DNA from: Candidatus Caenarcanales bacterium
GTDB taxonomy: Bacteria > Cyanobacteriota > Vampirovibrionia > LMEP-6097
Assembly (NCBI GenBank): GCA_022447685.1
Contig: JAKVAO010000069.1
Span: 1-14,287 of the forward strand
DNA length: 14,287 bases
Direction: 5' to 3'
Shown here: positions 7,362 through 14,287 of the stretch, one piece after another
How the letters are laid out: each line of letters begins with the position of its first letter
How positions within the stretch are numbered: position 1 is the stretch's first letter
Translations under genes and position numbers: made by a program
The notes under the pieces: model-generated
Seen by the model: only the letters and a program-made list of their open reading frames with translations
Told to the model about the DNA's origin: nothing
Database searches by the model: none

Positions 7362-8106
7362 TCAAGAATCTTTAACTTCAATAAACTCTTTAGACTCTTT
7401 AAGTCCAATGGAGAGAGATGAACTTCTTCTCAAGTCTTTTGAGCAAAAATCTCAGAGAGATGATTTTGTTCTTTTCTTTTATTTATGGGAGCATGAAACT
7501 GTTTCTCTAGGTAAGGCTCAAAGATCCAAAAAAGTTTTATTAGATGAGCTTAAGCAGCTGGGAATTAAATCTTCTATTAGACCTACTGGTGGCAAGACAA
7601 TATTTCATTTCTCAGATGTTAGTTTTACTTTTATCGCAAAGCAAGACTCTCCAATCTTTGGTGGCTCACTGCGTGATTCCTATGGTAAATCTATAGGGTT
7701 TTTGAAACAAATACTTTTTGATTTTTTCTTAGAGTATTATTCTTGGGATTTGCTTGAATCTATTTCTAATGTTAATGAAGCTGTTAATTGCTCTGGCTCA
7801 GGTTTTATGCAAAACTGCTTTGATTCCAGCTATAGCTGTGAGTTACTGCTAAATTATGATAATCAAGCAAGAAAGATTTTAGGCTCCGCTCAAACTATGT
7901 ATGCAAATTCATTTTTGCAGCAAGGCTCAGTTCTTGTAAATTCTTCACAAAATTATTTTGGTCCGATTAAGGATTTAAGCTTTTATCGTGATTATATTTC
8001 ACTTGTCGATATCTTTAATAATTCCCAAGATATTGACCTCAAAATACTTGTTGAAGATTTGAATCTATTCATAGCTGAGTCTTTAAAGGTCGAGGTAGTT
8101 TTATAA
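7351..8106 (+). CDS. LipM-like octanoyltransferase (BPL/LplA/LipB fold)
   Basis: This 251-residue member of the biotin/lipoate protein ligase fold has the family landmarks VSLGKAQ (51-57), RPTGGK (77-82), Lys175 and GSAQ (178-181) with QQGS (190-193). Cys156, in NCFDSSYSCEL, aligns with the catalytic cysteine of LipM octanoyltransferases (typically ACFDAP). It therefore more likely moves octanoate from acyl carrier protein to GcvH by a thioester intermediate than activates free lipoate with ATP as LplA does. Its position right after lipA fits the octanoyl-transfer then sulfur-insertion pathway. The second half is short and divergent, and a lipoate ligase or LipL-like amidotransferase role cannot be excluded. 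It overlaps lipA by 11 nt and ends directly before the lpd start codon. Fold confident, exact reaction moderately so. Confidence 0.85.
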   Translation: MLIDQESLTSINSLDSLSPMERDELLLKSFEQKSQRDDFVLFFYLWEHETVSLGKAQRSKKVLLDELKQLGIKSSIRPTGGKTIFHFSDVSFTFIAKQDSPIFGGSLRDSYGKSIGFLKQILFDFFLEYYSWDLLESISNVNEAVNCSGSGFMQNCFDSSYSCELLLNYDNQARKILGSAQTMYANSFLQQGSVLVNSSQNYFGPIKDLSFYRDYISLVDIFNNSQDIDLKILVEDLNLFIAESLKVEVVL

Positions 8107-9330
8107 ATGGAAGAGAAAGTCTTTGCCATCATTGGTTCTGGTCCAGCTGGTTATAAAGCAGCACTGGAGCTTAGAAATAAGTTTCCAGATGCTAAAATTT
8201 ACCTTTTTGAAAAAAATAAATTAGGTGGTACTTGTTTGCATAGAGGTTGTATCCCTAGTAAACAACTACACTCAGTGACTTCTTTTGAAGAGTTTACTAA
8301 GTCACTTAAAAAAACAAAGTTGCTTTTAGAAAAAGGTTTGACTTCAGAGTTGAAAGCAGCTTCCATAGAAATTATTATGGAGGAGGCTACTGTTTCGACT
8401 GAAAATGATTCTGTCTTTGTTAACTCCTTGAATCATAACTTGAAAGTTGATTATTTAGTACTGGCTCTTGGCTCTAAACCTAGAAAGCTCAATTCTGCTA
8501 GAGAAATTTTTACAAGTGATGATTTCTTTAGTGATGATTTCCTAGTAAAACCTATGGCTCAATCATATTGCTTTATTGGTGGTGGTTATATCTCAGTTGA
8601 ACTTGCATCTATGCTTGCAAGTTTAGGGGCTAAAGTTAAAATTCTTGAAAAAGAAAAAAATATTCTTGGTTTTTTAGATGAACAATTGAGATCTAAACTT
8701 ATTGAGTATTTAGAAAGACAGGGCATAGTAGTTAAAACTTCTGTTAATGACTTGGATTCAGTTAAAGAAGAATTAGTTATCGCGAATCTTGGCAGAGAAG
8801 CTCAAAGTGAAGATGAATTTGCTTTGGATAAAACTTTGTTAGATAAAAAGATTTTTAGTATAGGTGATATGCATACTGCTATGCCTCTGGCTCACTATGC
8901 TTATTATCAAGCAAGGCAAGTTGCTAAGAAAATTTATGCTTTGGAGCAAAGTCCTAATGAAGCTGAGACTCAAAGTGAATCTGCTATAGACCTAACACTT
9001 GTTCCTCAAGTGATTTTCACTAAACCTGAACTTGCACATATTGGTATGGATTTAATTCAGGCAAAAGAAGCTTATGGTGACTCTCTTAGAGTTATAGAAA
9101 AATCATGGGCAACTAATGCTAAAGCACGTATTATAAAAGAAGATAGGGCTTATTTTAGAATGCTATATGAGGAGAAGGATAAGAAAATACTTGGCTACTC
9201 TCTTATTGGTAAAGGAGCAACTGATTTGATTTCTATTGCTGTACCGATACTAAGCAAGGCTTTAACTTTAGATGATGTTGAGAATATGATATTCCCACAT
9301 CCAACACTAGGAGAGTTATTTGCATTATGA
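8107..9330 (+). CDS. lpd: Dihydrolipoamide dehydrogenase (L protein), compact form
   Basis: This FAD/NAD-dependent disulfide oxidoreductase reoxidises the dihydrolipoyl arm of GcvH. Landmarks in order are the FAD-binding GSGPAG (10-15) with Glu35, the redox pair Cys43-Cys48 in GGTCLHRGCIPSK, the NAD-binding GGGYI (158-162), the FAD-binding IGD (252-254), and the catalytic His398/Glu403 in HPTLGE. All catalytic elements are present, yet at 407 residues it is about 50-60 shorter than usual Lpd. The losses are mainly between the redox helix and the NAD domain and within the NAD domain before IGD. A 15-bp tandem repeat encodes SDDFF-SDDFL just before the NAD domain. The ATG directly follows the previous stop (TAA-ATG), with GAGGT at 8092-8096 as ribosome site. 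It overlaps gcvT by 4 nt (ATGA). Identity is secure within the family; mercuric or glutathione reductase is unlikely given the context. Confidence 0.93.
   Translation: MEEKVFAIIGSGPAGYKAALELRNKFPDAKIYLFEKNKLGGTCLHRGCIPSKQLHSVTSFEEFTKSLKKTKLLLEKGLTSELKAASIEIIMEEATVSTENDSVFVNSLNHNLKVDYLVLALGSKPRKLNSAREIFTSDDFFSDDFLVKPMAQSYCFIGGGYISVELASMLASLGAKVKILEKEKNILGFLDEQLRSKLIEYLERQGIVVKTSVNDLDSVKEELVIANLGREAQSEDEFALDKTLLDKKIFSIGDMHTAMPLAHYAYYQARQVAKKIYALEQSPNEAETQSESAIDLTLVPQVIFTKPELAHIGMDLIQAKEAYGDSLRVIEKSWATNAKARIIKEDRAYFRMLYEEKDKKILGYSLIGKGATDLISIAVPILSKALTLDDVENMIFPHPTLGELFAL
8515..8544 (+). repeat. In-frame tandem repeat (2 x 15 bp) inside lpd
   Basis: AGTGATGATTTC occurs at 8515-8526 and again at 8530-8541, giving two adjacent 15-bp units that differ only in the last three or four bases. 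They encode SDDFF and SDDFL just before the NAD-binding domain. It looks like a small recent duplication or slippage product in a surface linker. Confidence 0.7.
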
Positions 9331-10418
9331 GTAATTTGAGATTACCACTTAGTCATGATTATAATCTTGGAGCACAAGCTCAATTAACAGATTTTTGTGG
9401 ATGGAATATGCCAGTATCTTATCAAGGTATCTTAGATGAATACAAAGAATGCCGCGAGAATGCTGTTATCTTCGATGTCTCTCATATGGGGAGGATTTTA
9501 ATTGAGGGCAAGGATGCATTAAAGTTTTTAGACTTTCATACTACTAATAAAATTTCTAAGCTTAAAAATATGAAAGCAATTTACACTTTGCTTTTAAATG
9601 AAGAAGCTGGAATAATCGATGATCTGATTATTTATAAATTCAACGAAGCTAAGTTGTTAGTTATTAGTAATGCTGCGAACCATGATAAAGTCATAGCTAA
9701 CTTCAATGCCAGAAAAAATAATCAAGAGATTAAAATCATAGACCTTCAGGAAGAGCTTTTGCAGATTGCGGTTCAAGGACCGAGTGCAAAATCTATAGTT
9801 AACCCTTTATTGGATTTAGGTGAAGATATTAATTACTTTAATTTTGAAGAGATAGATTTTTATGGCGAGAAACTTATAGTTGCAGCAACGGGTTACACTG
9901 GTGAAGCTGGATATGAGCTGTATGCTTCTAAAGCTGTTTTATTAGATATTTGGAATGAATTAACAAGTGAAAGAGGAGTTCAGCCTGCTGGACTAGGAGC
10001 TAGAGACTTACTTCGTTTAGAAGCTGGCTACTGTCTTCACGGTAATGATATTGATAAAAACTCCAGCCCTACTGAAGCTAATTTAGGCTGGAATCTTGAT
10101 ACTGAGAAAGCTTTTTCAATAGGCTTAGAAAAACTTACTAGAAAAAACAAAGAGCTTAAAGCTCTAATTTTCCCCAAGACTCAAAAGCTGATACCTAGAA
10201 ATGGAATGGAGTTGTTTCAGGGAGGTGAAAGTATAGGCAAGATTACCAGTGGAGCATATTCTCCAATCTTGGATAGGGCTATAGCTCTAGCGTATCTGAA
10301 AACAGATCTAGGCGACGAAGAAATTATGTTGAAGCAAAGAAATAAGATTTTTAAGGCTAAAGTCTTGCAAGAAAACTGGTTTTATCGCAATATAAAAGAG
10401 AAAATGATTCAGGAGTAA
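9327..10418 (+). CDS. gcvT: Aminomethyltransferase (glycine cleavage T protein)
   Basis: GcvT transfers the methylene group from aminomethyl-GcvH to tetrahydrofolate, releasing ammonia. The 363-residue length is normal for the family. The N-terminal segment FCGWNMPVSY (23-32) precedes DVSHMG (50-55), whose Asp50 is the conserved catalytic aspartate. GYTGEAGYEL (189-198), GLGARD (222-227) and LRLEAGYCLHGNDI follow, and these line the folate-binding core. The C-terminal domain (from about 270) is more divergent but keeps the ITSGAYSPILDRAIALAY-type segment. The ATG overlaps the end of lpd in an ATGA junction; AGGAG at 9309-9313 lies 13 nt upstream, a rather long spacing. It is separated from gcvH by 2 nt. 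Confidence 0.95.
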   Translation: MSNLRLPLSHDYNLGAQAQLTDFCGWNMPVSYQGILDEYKECRENAVIFDVSHMGRILIEGKDALKFLDFHTTNKISKLKNMKAIYTLLLNEEAGIIDDLIIYKFNEAKLLVISNAANHDKVIANFNARKNNQEIKIIDLQEELLQIAVQGPSAKSIVNPLLDLGEDINYFNFEEIDFYGEKLIVAATGYTGEAGYELYASKAVLLDIWNELTSERGVQPAGLGARDLLRLEAGYCLHGNDIDKNSSPTEANLGWNLDTEKAFSIGLEKLTRKNKELKALIFPKTQKLIPRNGMELFQGGESIGKITSGAYSPILDRAIALAYLKTDLGDEEIMLKQRNKIFKAKVLQENWFYRNIKEKMIQE

Positions 10419-10420
10419 TT

Positions 10421-10780
10421 ATGAAAGCATATTTGAAAACACACGAATGGATAGAAGCTACTAATGAAGAAAGTTACGAACTTGGTATTAGTAAGCATGC
10501 TGTTGAGAAATTAGGTGATGTAGTTTTCATTGAAAAAATTGAAAATAAAGATATTTATGAAGCTGGTGAAACACTGTTGATTTTAGAGTCTGTGAAAGCT
10601 GTAGCGGATGTCTATGCTCCTTTTAAATGTAAAGTTTCTAAATATAATGAGGATATGATTGAAAATCCAGAGTCACTGAATGCAGCTGATGCTCTAGTTC
10701 ATATAAGTCCTCTAGAAGAGATTCGCATGAGTAAATATATGGATGAATCTAGTTATTTGGCAGCTTTGGAAACTACTTAG
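10421..10780 (+). CDS. gcvH: Glycine cleavage system H protein (lipoyl carrier), short
   Basis: GcvH shuttles the aminomethyl intermediate between P, T and L on a lipoyl arm. The 119-residue protein has HEWIE near the N-terminus, GISKHAVEKLGDVVFIE (22-38) and the lipoylation motif LESVKAVADVYAP with Lys59 as the modified residue. The usual segment near the C-terminus (DPYGEGWL or similar) is missing: after the NPESLNAADA segment the chain goes straight to LVHISP, making the protein a few residues shorter than typical 125-130. AGGAG at 10411-10415 lies 5 nt before the ATG, the best ribosome site in the operon, consistent with high demand for the carrier protein. It is the last operon gene. Confidence 0.95.
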   Translation: MKAYLKTHEWIEATNEESYELGISKHAVEKLGDVVFIEKIENKDIYEAGETLLILESVKAVADVYAPFKCKVSKYNEDMIENPESLNAADALVHISPLEEIRMSKYMDESSYLAALETT

Positions 10781-10993
10781 CAATCTAGCTCTTGGATTTT
10801 ACTTTCTTAGATGTTCATTCAATAGAATTAACAAAAATTTTAAGGTGATTTTATCCTCGCTGAAGAGCTTATAAACTGTAGCAAAGCTCCTAGTTGAATT
10901 GAATTCTTCAGGGTAGTTAATTGATTTTTTGATCACATTAGCAAGCCTTTAAGTAAATCTTATCAATTTCTTAATGTTTTGTTTTATTTTTAT
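10781..10993. other. Convergent intergenic region without an obvious terminator
   Basis: This 213-bp AT-rich stretch lies between the convergent ends of gcvH and the orphan gene. An inverted repeat GAGCTT (10865-10870) and AAGCTC (10884-10889) with a 13-nt loop is the best hairpin I see, but no T-run follows it on either strand, so it is not a convincing intrinsic terminator. No small ORF or RNA gene is evident. Confidence 0.4.
10865..10889. repeat. Short inverted repeat between convergent genes
   Basis: A 6-bp perfect stem (GAGCTT/AAGCTC) with a 13-nt loop lies midway between the two converging genes. It could be part of a bidirectional terminator or simply chance; the missing T-tract argues against a strong terminator. 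Confidence 0.3.
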
Positions 10994-13900
10994 TTAAGAT
11001 TTTGAGTTTATCTTGTTTATTTTCTCAGTTATAGCAGTAACTATTTCTTTGGTTTTTTCAGGATTGTTAGTTTGAGGTTTGATTTTTATTGTTCTGTCTG
11101 AGGTTTTATTTGGGTTAGTTTGCTTTTCTGTCTTTTTTGTTTGTGTGATGTTAGTGTTGCTTTTTAGCTCTTCAAATAAACTTTTTTTCTTTTTCGTTTT
11201 ATGGGGTGATTTTTTTGTATTTTTGGTATATTTTGTTTGCTTTGAAGCTTCATTATTAGTTTTAGCCGGATCCATTACTGCAATTTGTAGATCACTATAT
11301 ACTGTTTCGATTTTAGTGAGGATTTTATGATATTGACCTTCTTTAGACTTTTCCTCTTCGACTAAAGATTTTAAGTATTCCAAAGCTTGATCGAATTTAT
11401 CATTTGACAAGTACTGTATTTCTTCATCATCAAGAAGCTCTCCTGACTCAATTTTATTATTAATTCTTCCTGCTATATATTCTGCTCCAAATACTTCTCT
11501 GTATTTTTTTATGTTCTTAGTGAAATTATTCTCTTCGTACCCACTATTCCTCAAAGTTGAGTCTAGAGGCAGGATGAAGTCTAATTTGAATTTTCCAGGA
11601 TTTGGTAAATTCTTTCCAGTTAAAGGACTTAGCTGTACTTCTTCTGAGAGTTTCATCAGTATTTGGGCAAATCTTTTGGCATCTCCTTCCGTAAATGAAA
11701 AGGTCTTTATAACTAAGTTTTGGTTATTATTTATGTAAGCCGCTATACTGTTGTTTGTTTTAGAGTCTTTTATATGGTTCCTGGTTTTTGGATTTCTGGT
11801 GTTACAAATAGCTCTAGTCTTCGATTCTATATTCACATCAGGGAGAATATTTTTATTATCAACATTAAGTTCAGTTGGAGAAAGTCTTTTATATCGTAAA
11901 TAATTAGCTAGCTCTTCTAGAAGATCAAGAGTCTCTATGTCTTGCTTCTGCTCTATTGCAAAAAATAGGTCTTTGTATTTAGCAATATGCTCTGCTCGTA
12001 CTAAGTCTGCTACTCGCTTCTGGAGTTTAGCTTCTGCTTGAGAACTTAATGTTAGGTTTTGAATCATGTAGGATATATTTTGTGAGAGGAATGGCTCAGG
12101 GGAATTCATTGAAAGATTTCTAGTCAATAATTTATAAAATCTATCATTTAGTATTAATTTATTTAGATCTGAATTTATTGCTTTTGCTTCTATTAATTGT
12201 TCATTTACTCTTTCTAAAGTCTCATGGTGTATTTCTTTATTAATCGACTCTAGTAGGGAGAGAACACCCTGACTTATATTTTTCTTTTTTACTTGTTCAT
12301 TGAAAGTCTTAATAAATCCAAGTTTCGTGTAACCTGTATCAAAATTAAGATTGGACTCTGAACTGCAATTTCTTGTTTTAGATTGATTTAACCTGAAGCT
12401 AAGATCTATAACTTTAAAGGTTTTGTTTAAGAGCTGTTTAGTCGCTTCAGAGGTACTTACTGCTTCAAAGCCTGTTTGGCACTTTTTAATTAAATTATTA
12501 ATAGTAAGTGGACTTCCAAGTTGTTTGATTAAAGCTTCGTCTAAGTTATCAATAGCTGATTTTATTTCCTTGGAGACAAAATTATTTTCATTCCATTTCT
12601 TATATTCCAAATAATCTAGGGCTTGATCCATAAGCTGATTGAATTTATCTAGGCTTGCTGTTCCTTGCTGAGCTTGAAAACTTGCTAGTGTTTCTTGAAT
12701 AGGCTTTATATAATTATCTCTAAGATTATCATCATAGCTAAGTATTTCAGGCTCTGAATTTTCTCCATGTAGCTTCAGTACTGTTGTTAAGCTATTTACG
12801 TTATCATCCTTGTTCTCTTTATCGTGGTTTGTTTCACTAAGCACTTTCATTGAACTTGAGACATGTTTAGTCTTTATTGCATTTGCTGCTTCGCTACTTT
12901 CTTGACTTTGCTTGATATGATTTCGTTCTTGATTCTTAATATTGGCGTTGCTAAGTTCTTGATATATTAATCTTGCATATTCTTTGTTATTTTTGCTTTC
13001 ATGAGTTAATCTTGAGAACGGATTTCTTAGCCATTTTGGAGTGTTTATTGATGGATCAGATACGTGGCTTATCTCTAGAAGACTTGGTGGAAGATTGTAT
13101 AAATCTAAACCTGTTACTCTAAGAAATTCTTTCTGAATTGAATCGAGTTTATTTTCAAGTTTTTGGGGTTCTAAAGATTGAACATGAGTTACCAGTTTAT
13201 TAAGATTTTCCTGTTGGTTTTCTTTATCTTTTCTAATTGCCTCTAATTCTTCAAGATTTTCAGGTTTAACTAATTCAATATCAAAAATTGAGTCATCTTC
13301 AATCTGAATGTTATGATCTGCATTGATTATTGCATTAAGTAATATCTTTTCTGGTAAATTATCCCAAGCATTAATTTTTGCGATATTAAGTAAGGCTCTT
13401 AATTTAATAGTTTGCTTTTCTTCTTCTGGATCCTTTATGGGATCTTCATTTAATTTTCTACTTAGTACTGCTAGACGAGCTTTTGATTTTTCAAAATGAC
13501 CCTCTTGATTAAAGTCAATCCAGTAGGGATTTTTTTTATCCTCTTTGTTTAGATATAGTTTTGACACTTGATTGTTGGGGTTTTCTTCTTTTGTTTTGTG
13601 AGCTTCTAGTGGGATTTGCGTTAATTTATCTTCTTCATCTGTTTGAAGTTTGGGGAAGCTGATTTCTAGTACGGCGTTTCGTTCAGCTTCTGCTTTAATT
13701 AATTCACTAATTTTTCTATCTGCAAATTTTGATAATTCTGAGTCATCATCACTTAGTATTTCAAGAGCTAACTCATGATAGTTTTCGTTGATTTTATTTA
13801 GATGCGCTTCTGATGCTTGGTTTAGGAGAATTGTTTGATTGTTTAATTCAATTTTGCTTCTACGATAATCCTTAACTATATCTTCAATTTTAGTGCTGTC

Positions 13901-14140
13901 TGTAGTATTAGATTTGTTTATATTTGCAATGTGTAAAGCATGTATTAACTCAGAATTTTTTGTTGAATTTGGATAGAGTGAGCTTGTCTGAGAGAATTGA
14001 AGATTAGGGTTTTCACTCCCTTCATTGATGATATTAATTTTCTGTGATTTTTGATTCTTGCTTCGAGGTTTTATGGCTAGAAGATTTTTGATTGCTCCTC
14101 TATCTGCAGATATTATTCTAACTAAGGAATTACCCACCAC
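10994..14140 (-). CDS. Large hypothetical protein (1048 aa) with basic, low-complexity tail
   Basis: I do not recognise this protein. It is a single uninterrupted 1048-residue frame, very hydrophilic, rich in Lys, Glu, Asn, Leu and Ser. It has long stretches that look helical and possibly coiled coil, separated by Asn/Ser/Thr-rich linkers. There is no signal peptide, no membrane segment and no nucleotide-binding or catalytic motif I can identify. Only three cysteines are present. A better-ordered region may span about 810-950 (FSFTEGDAKRFAQIL through DQALEYLKSLVEEE). The last 88 residues contain 22 Lys and 16 Thr and few hydrophobics, a disordered strongly basic tail that could bind nucleic acid or acidic partners. 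The start is GTG at 14140 (a second GTG follows at 14137), without a clear Shine-Dalgarno; no other start exists upstream before the stop. It is convergent with gcvH and divergent from the next gene, so it is a separate unit. Structural, scaffold or effector roles are guesses. Confidence 0.75.
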   Translation of the reverse strand: MVGNSLVRIISADRGAIKNLLAIKPRSKNQKSQKINIINEGSENPNLQFSQTSSLYPNSTKNSELIHALHIANINKSNTTDSTKIEDIVKDYRRSKIELNNQTILLNQASEAHLNKINENYHELALEILSDDDSELSKFADRKISELIKAEAERNAVLEISFPKLQTDEEDKLTQIPLEAHKTKEENPNNQVSKLYLNKEDKKNPYWIDFNQEGHFEKSKARLAVLSRKLNEDPIKDPEEEKQTIKLRALLNIAKINAWDNLPEKILLNAIINADHNIQIEDDSIFDIELVKPENLEELEAIRKDKENQQENLNKLVTHVQSLEPQKLENKLDSIQKEFLRVTGLDLYNLPPSLLEISHVSDPSINTPKWLRNPFSRLTHESKNNKEYARLIYQELSNANIKNQERNHIKQSQESSEAANAIKTKHVSSSMKVLSETNHDKENKDDNVNSLTTVLKLHGENSEPEILSYDDNLRDNYIKPIQETLASFQAQQGTASLDKFNQLMDQALDYLEYKKWNENNFVSKEIKSAIDNLDEALIKQLGSPLTINNLIKKCQTGFEAVSTSEATKQLLNKTFKVIDLSFRLNQSKTRNCSSESNLNFDTGYTKLGFIKTFNEQVKKKNISQGVLSLLESINKEIHHETLERVNEQLIEAKAINSDLNKLILNDRFYKLLTRNLSMNSPEPFLSQNISYMIQNLTLSSQAEAKLQKRVADLVRAEHIAKYKDLFFAIEQKQDIETLDLLEELANYLRYKRLSPTELNVDNKNILPDVNIESKTRAICNTRNPKTRNHIKDSKTNNSIAAYINNNQNLVIKTFSFTEGDAKRFAQILMKLSEEVQLSPLTGKNLPNPGKFKLDFILPLDSTLRNSGYEENNFTKNIKKYREVFGAEYIAGRINNKIESGELLDDEEIQYLSNDKFDQALEYLKSLVEEEKSKEGQYHKILTKIETVYSDLQIAVMDPAKTNNEASKQTKYTKNTKKSPHKTKKKKSLFEELKSNTNITQTKKTEKQTNPNKTSDRTIKIKPQTNNPEKTKEIVTAITEKINKINSKS

Positions 14141-14235
14141 TAGCTTAAGATAATAGCATTGTGGGTGCGAGTCTTTACTTGTTCTGCCTTAAGAGTTTCT
14201 AAAGATAATCGAGAGTGTAAAATAAATTGTGTAAA

Positions 14236-14255
14236 TTCCTTTAAATAAAAAGGAG
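14236..14255 (+). promoter_or_regulatory. Hairpin that would pair with the Shine-Dalgarno of the next gene
   Basis: TTCCTTT (14236-14242) can pair with AAAGGAG (14249-14255) across the 6-nt loop AAATAA, with one G-U pair. The right arm contains the AGGAG ribosome site at 14251-14255. If it folds in the mRNA it would hide the site, as in simple RNA thermometers or translational switches, but a stem of 7 mostly A-U pairs is weak. Confidence 0.3.
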
Positions 14256-14264
14256 AAAACATAA

Positions 14265-14287
14265 ATGTCAAACATAAAAGAATATGC
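14265..14287 (+). CDS. Start of an unidentified gene cut by the window edge
   Basis: An ATG at 14265 follows a strong AGGAG (14251-14255) with 9-nt spacing and opens a frame reading MSNIKEY to the end of the window. Seven codons are too few to identify a family. The good ribosome site and the intergenic space before it make a real gene likely. It diverges from the large orphan gene. Confidence 0.55.

Noticed and set aside
7351..8106. Biotin protein ligase or ATP-dependent lipoate ligase
   Set aside because: Family landmarks RPTGGK and GSAQ with Cys156 fit the LipM-type octanoyltransferase better, and the operon already contains LipA, which needs an octanoylated substrate.
10840..10993. Intrinsic terminator after gcvH or after the orphan gene
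   Set aside because: The only clear hairpin (10865-10889) lacks a following T-tract on either strand, and the T-rich run at 10978-10994 has no stable stem before it on the + strand.
11079..11330. Small + strand protein opposite the orphan gene's tail
   Set aside because: The Phe/Val-rich frame is the antisense of a Lys/Asn/Thr-rich coding tail and has no ribosome site; the long - strand frame explains it.
1..14287. tRNA, rRNA, CRISPR array or transposon
   Set aside because: I saw no cloverleaf or CCA-ended candidates, no regularly spaced repeats, no transposase-like protein and no terminal inverted repeats.

Overview
This is an AT-rich bacterial window (about one third G+C by eye). It carries one long co-directional operon on the + strand, flanked by genes of other functions. 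The organism cannot be named from sequence alone. The glycine dehydrogenase is of the two-subunit lineage (GcvPA/GcvPB, typical of Firmicutes, Thermus, Thermotoga and many uncultured lineages) but is fused into one chain. The octanoyltransferase looks LipM-like. Base composition and dense gene packing would fit an uncultured low-GC lineage such as a Melainabacteria-type group, but that is a guess.

Layout. 149-1099 (+): a short sulfatase/alkaline-phosphatase-superfamily hydrolase. Its 3' end overlaps that of the convergent 1071-2648 (-) SulP-family anion transporter with a C-terminal STAS domain, of the type often linked to bicarbonate. After a short divergent intergenic region, 2743-10780 (+) forms a tight operon: class I amidotransferase-like peptidase C26 (apparently without a standard start codon), fused glycine dehydrogenase (gcvP), lipoyl synthase (lipA), LipM-like octanoyltransferase, a compact dihydrolipoamide dehydrogenase (lpd), gcvT and gcvH. 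Gaps range from 19 nt down to overlaps of 4, 11 and 17 nt. 10994-14140 (-) is a 1048-residue orphan protein with a Lys/Thr/Asn-rich tail. The window ends 7 codons into another + strand gene behind a strong Shine-Dalgarno (SD) sequence.

How the genes work together. The operon encodes all four glycine cleavage proteins (P, T, H, L) plus the two enzymes that build the lipoyl cofactor on H: octanoyl transfer by the LipM-like protein, then sulfur insertion by LipA. In principle it is self-contained: P decarboxylates glycine, H carries the aminomethyl group on lipoyl-Lys59, T passes it to tetrahydrofolate and Lpd reoxidises H. The peptidase C26 at the head is unexplained. Its superfamily includes gamma-glutamyl hydrolases, so a link to folate polyglutamates is possible but unproven.

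The main oddities are the fusion of split-type GcvPA and GcvPB, a LipA that keeps all cluster cysteines but has lost the conserved NHNxET motif, the missing start codon of the C26 gene, a shortened Lpd and GcvH, and the orphan protein.
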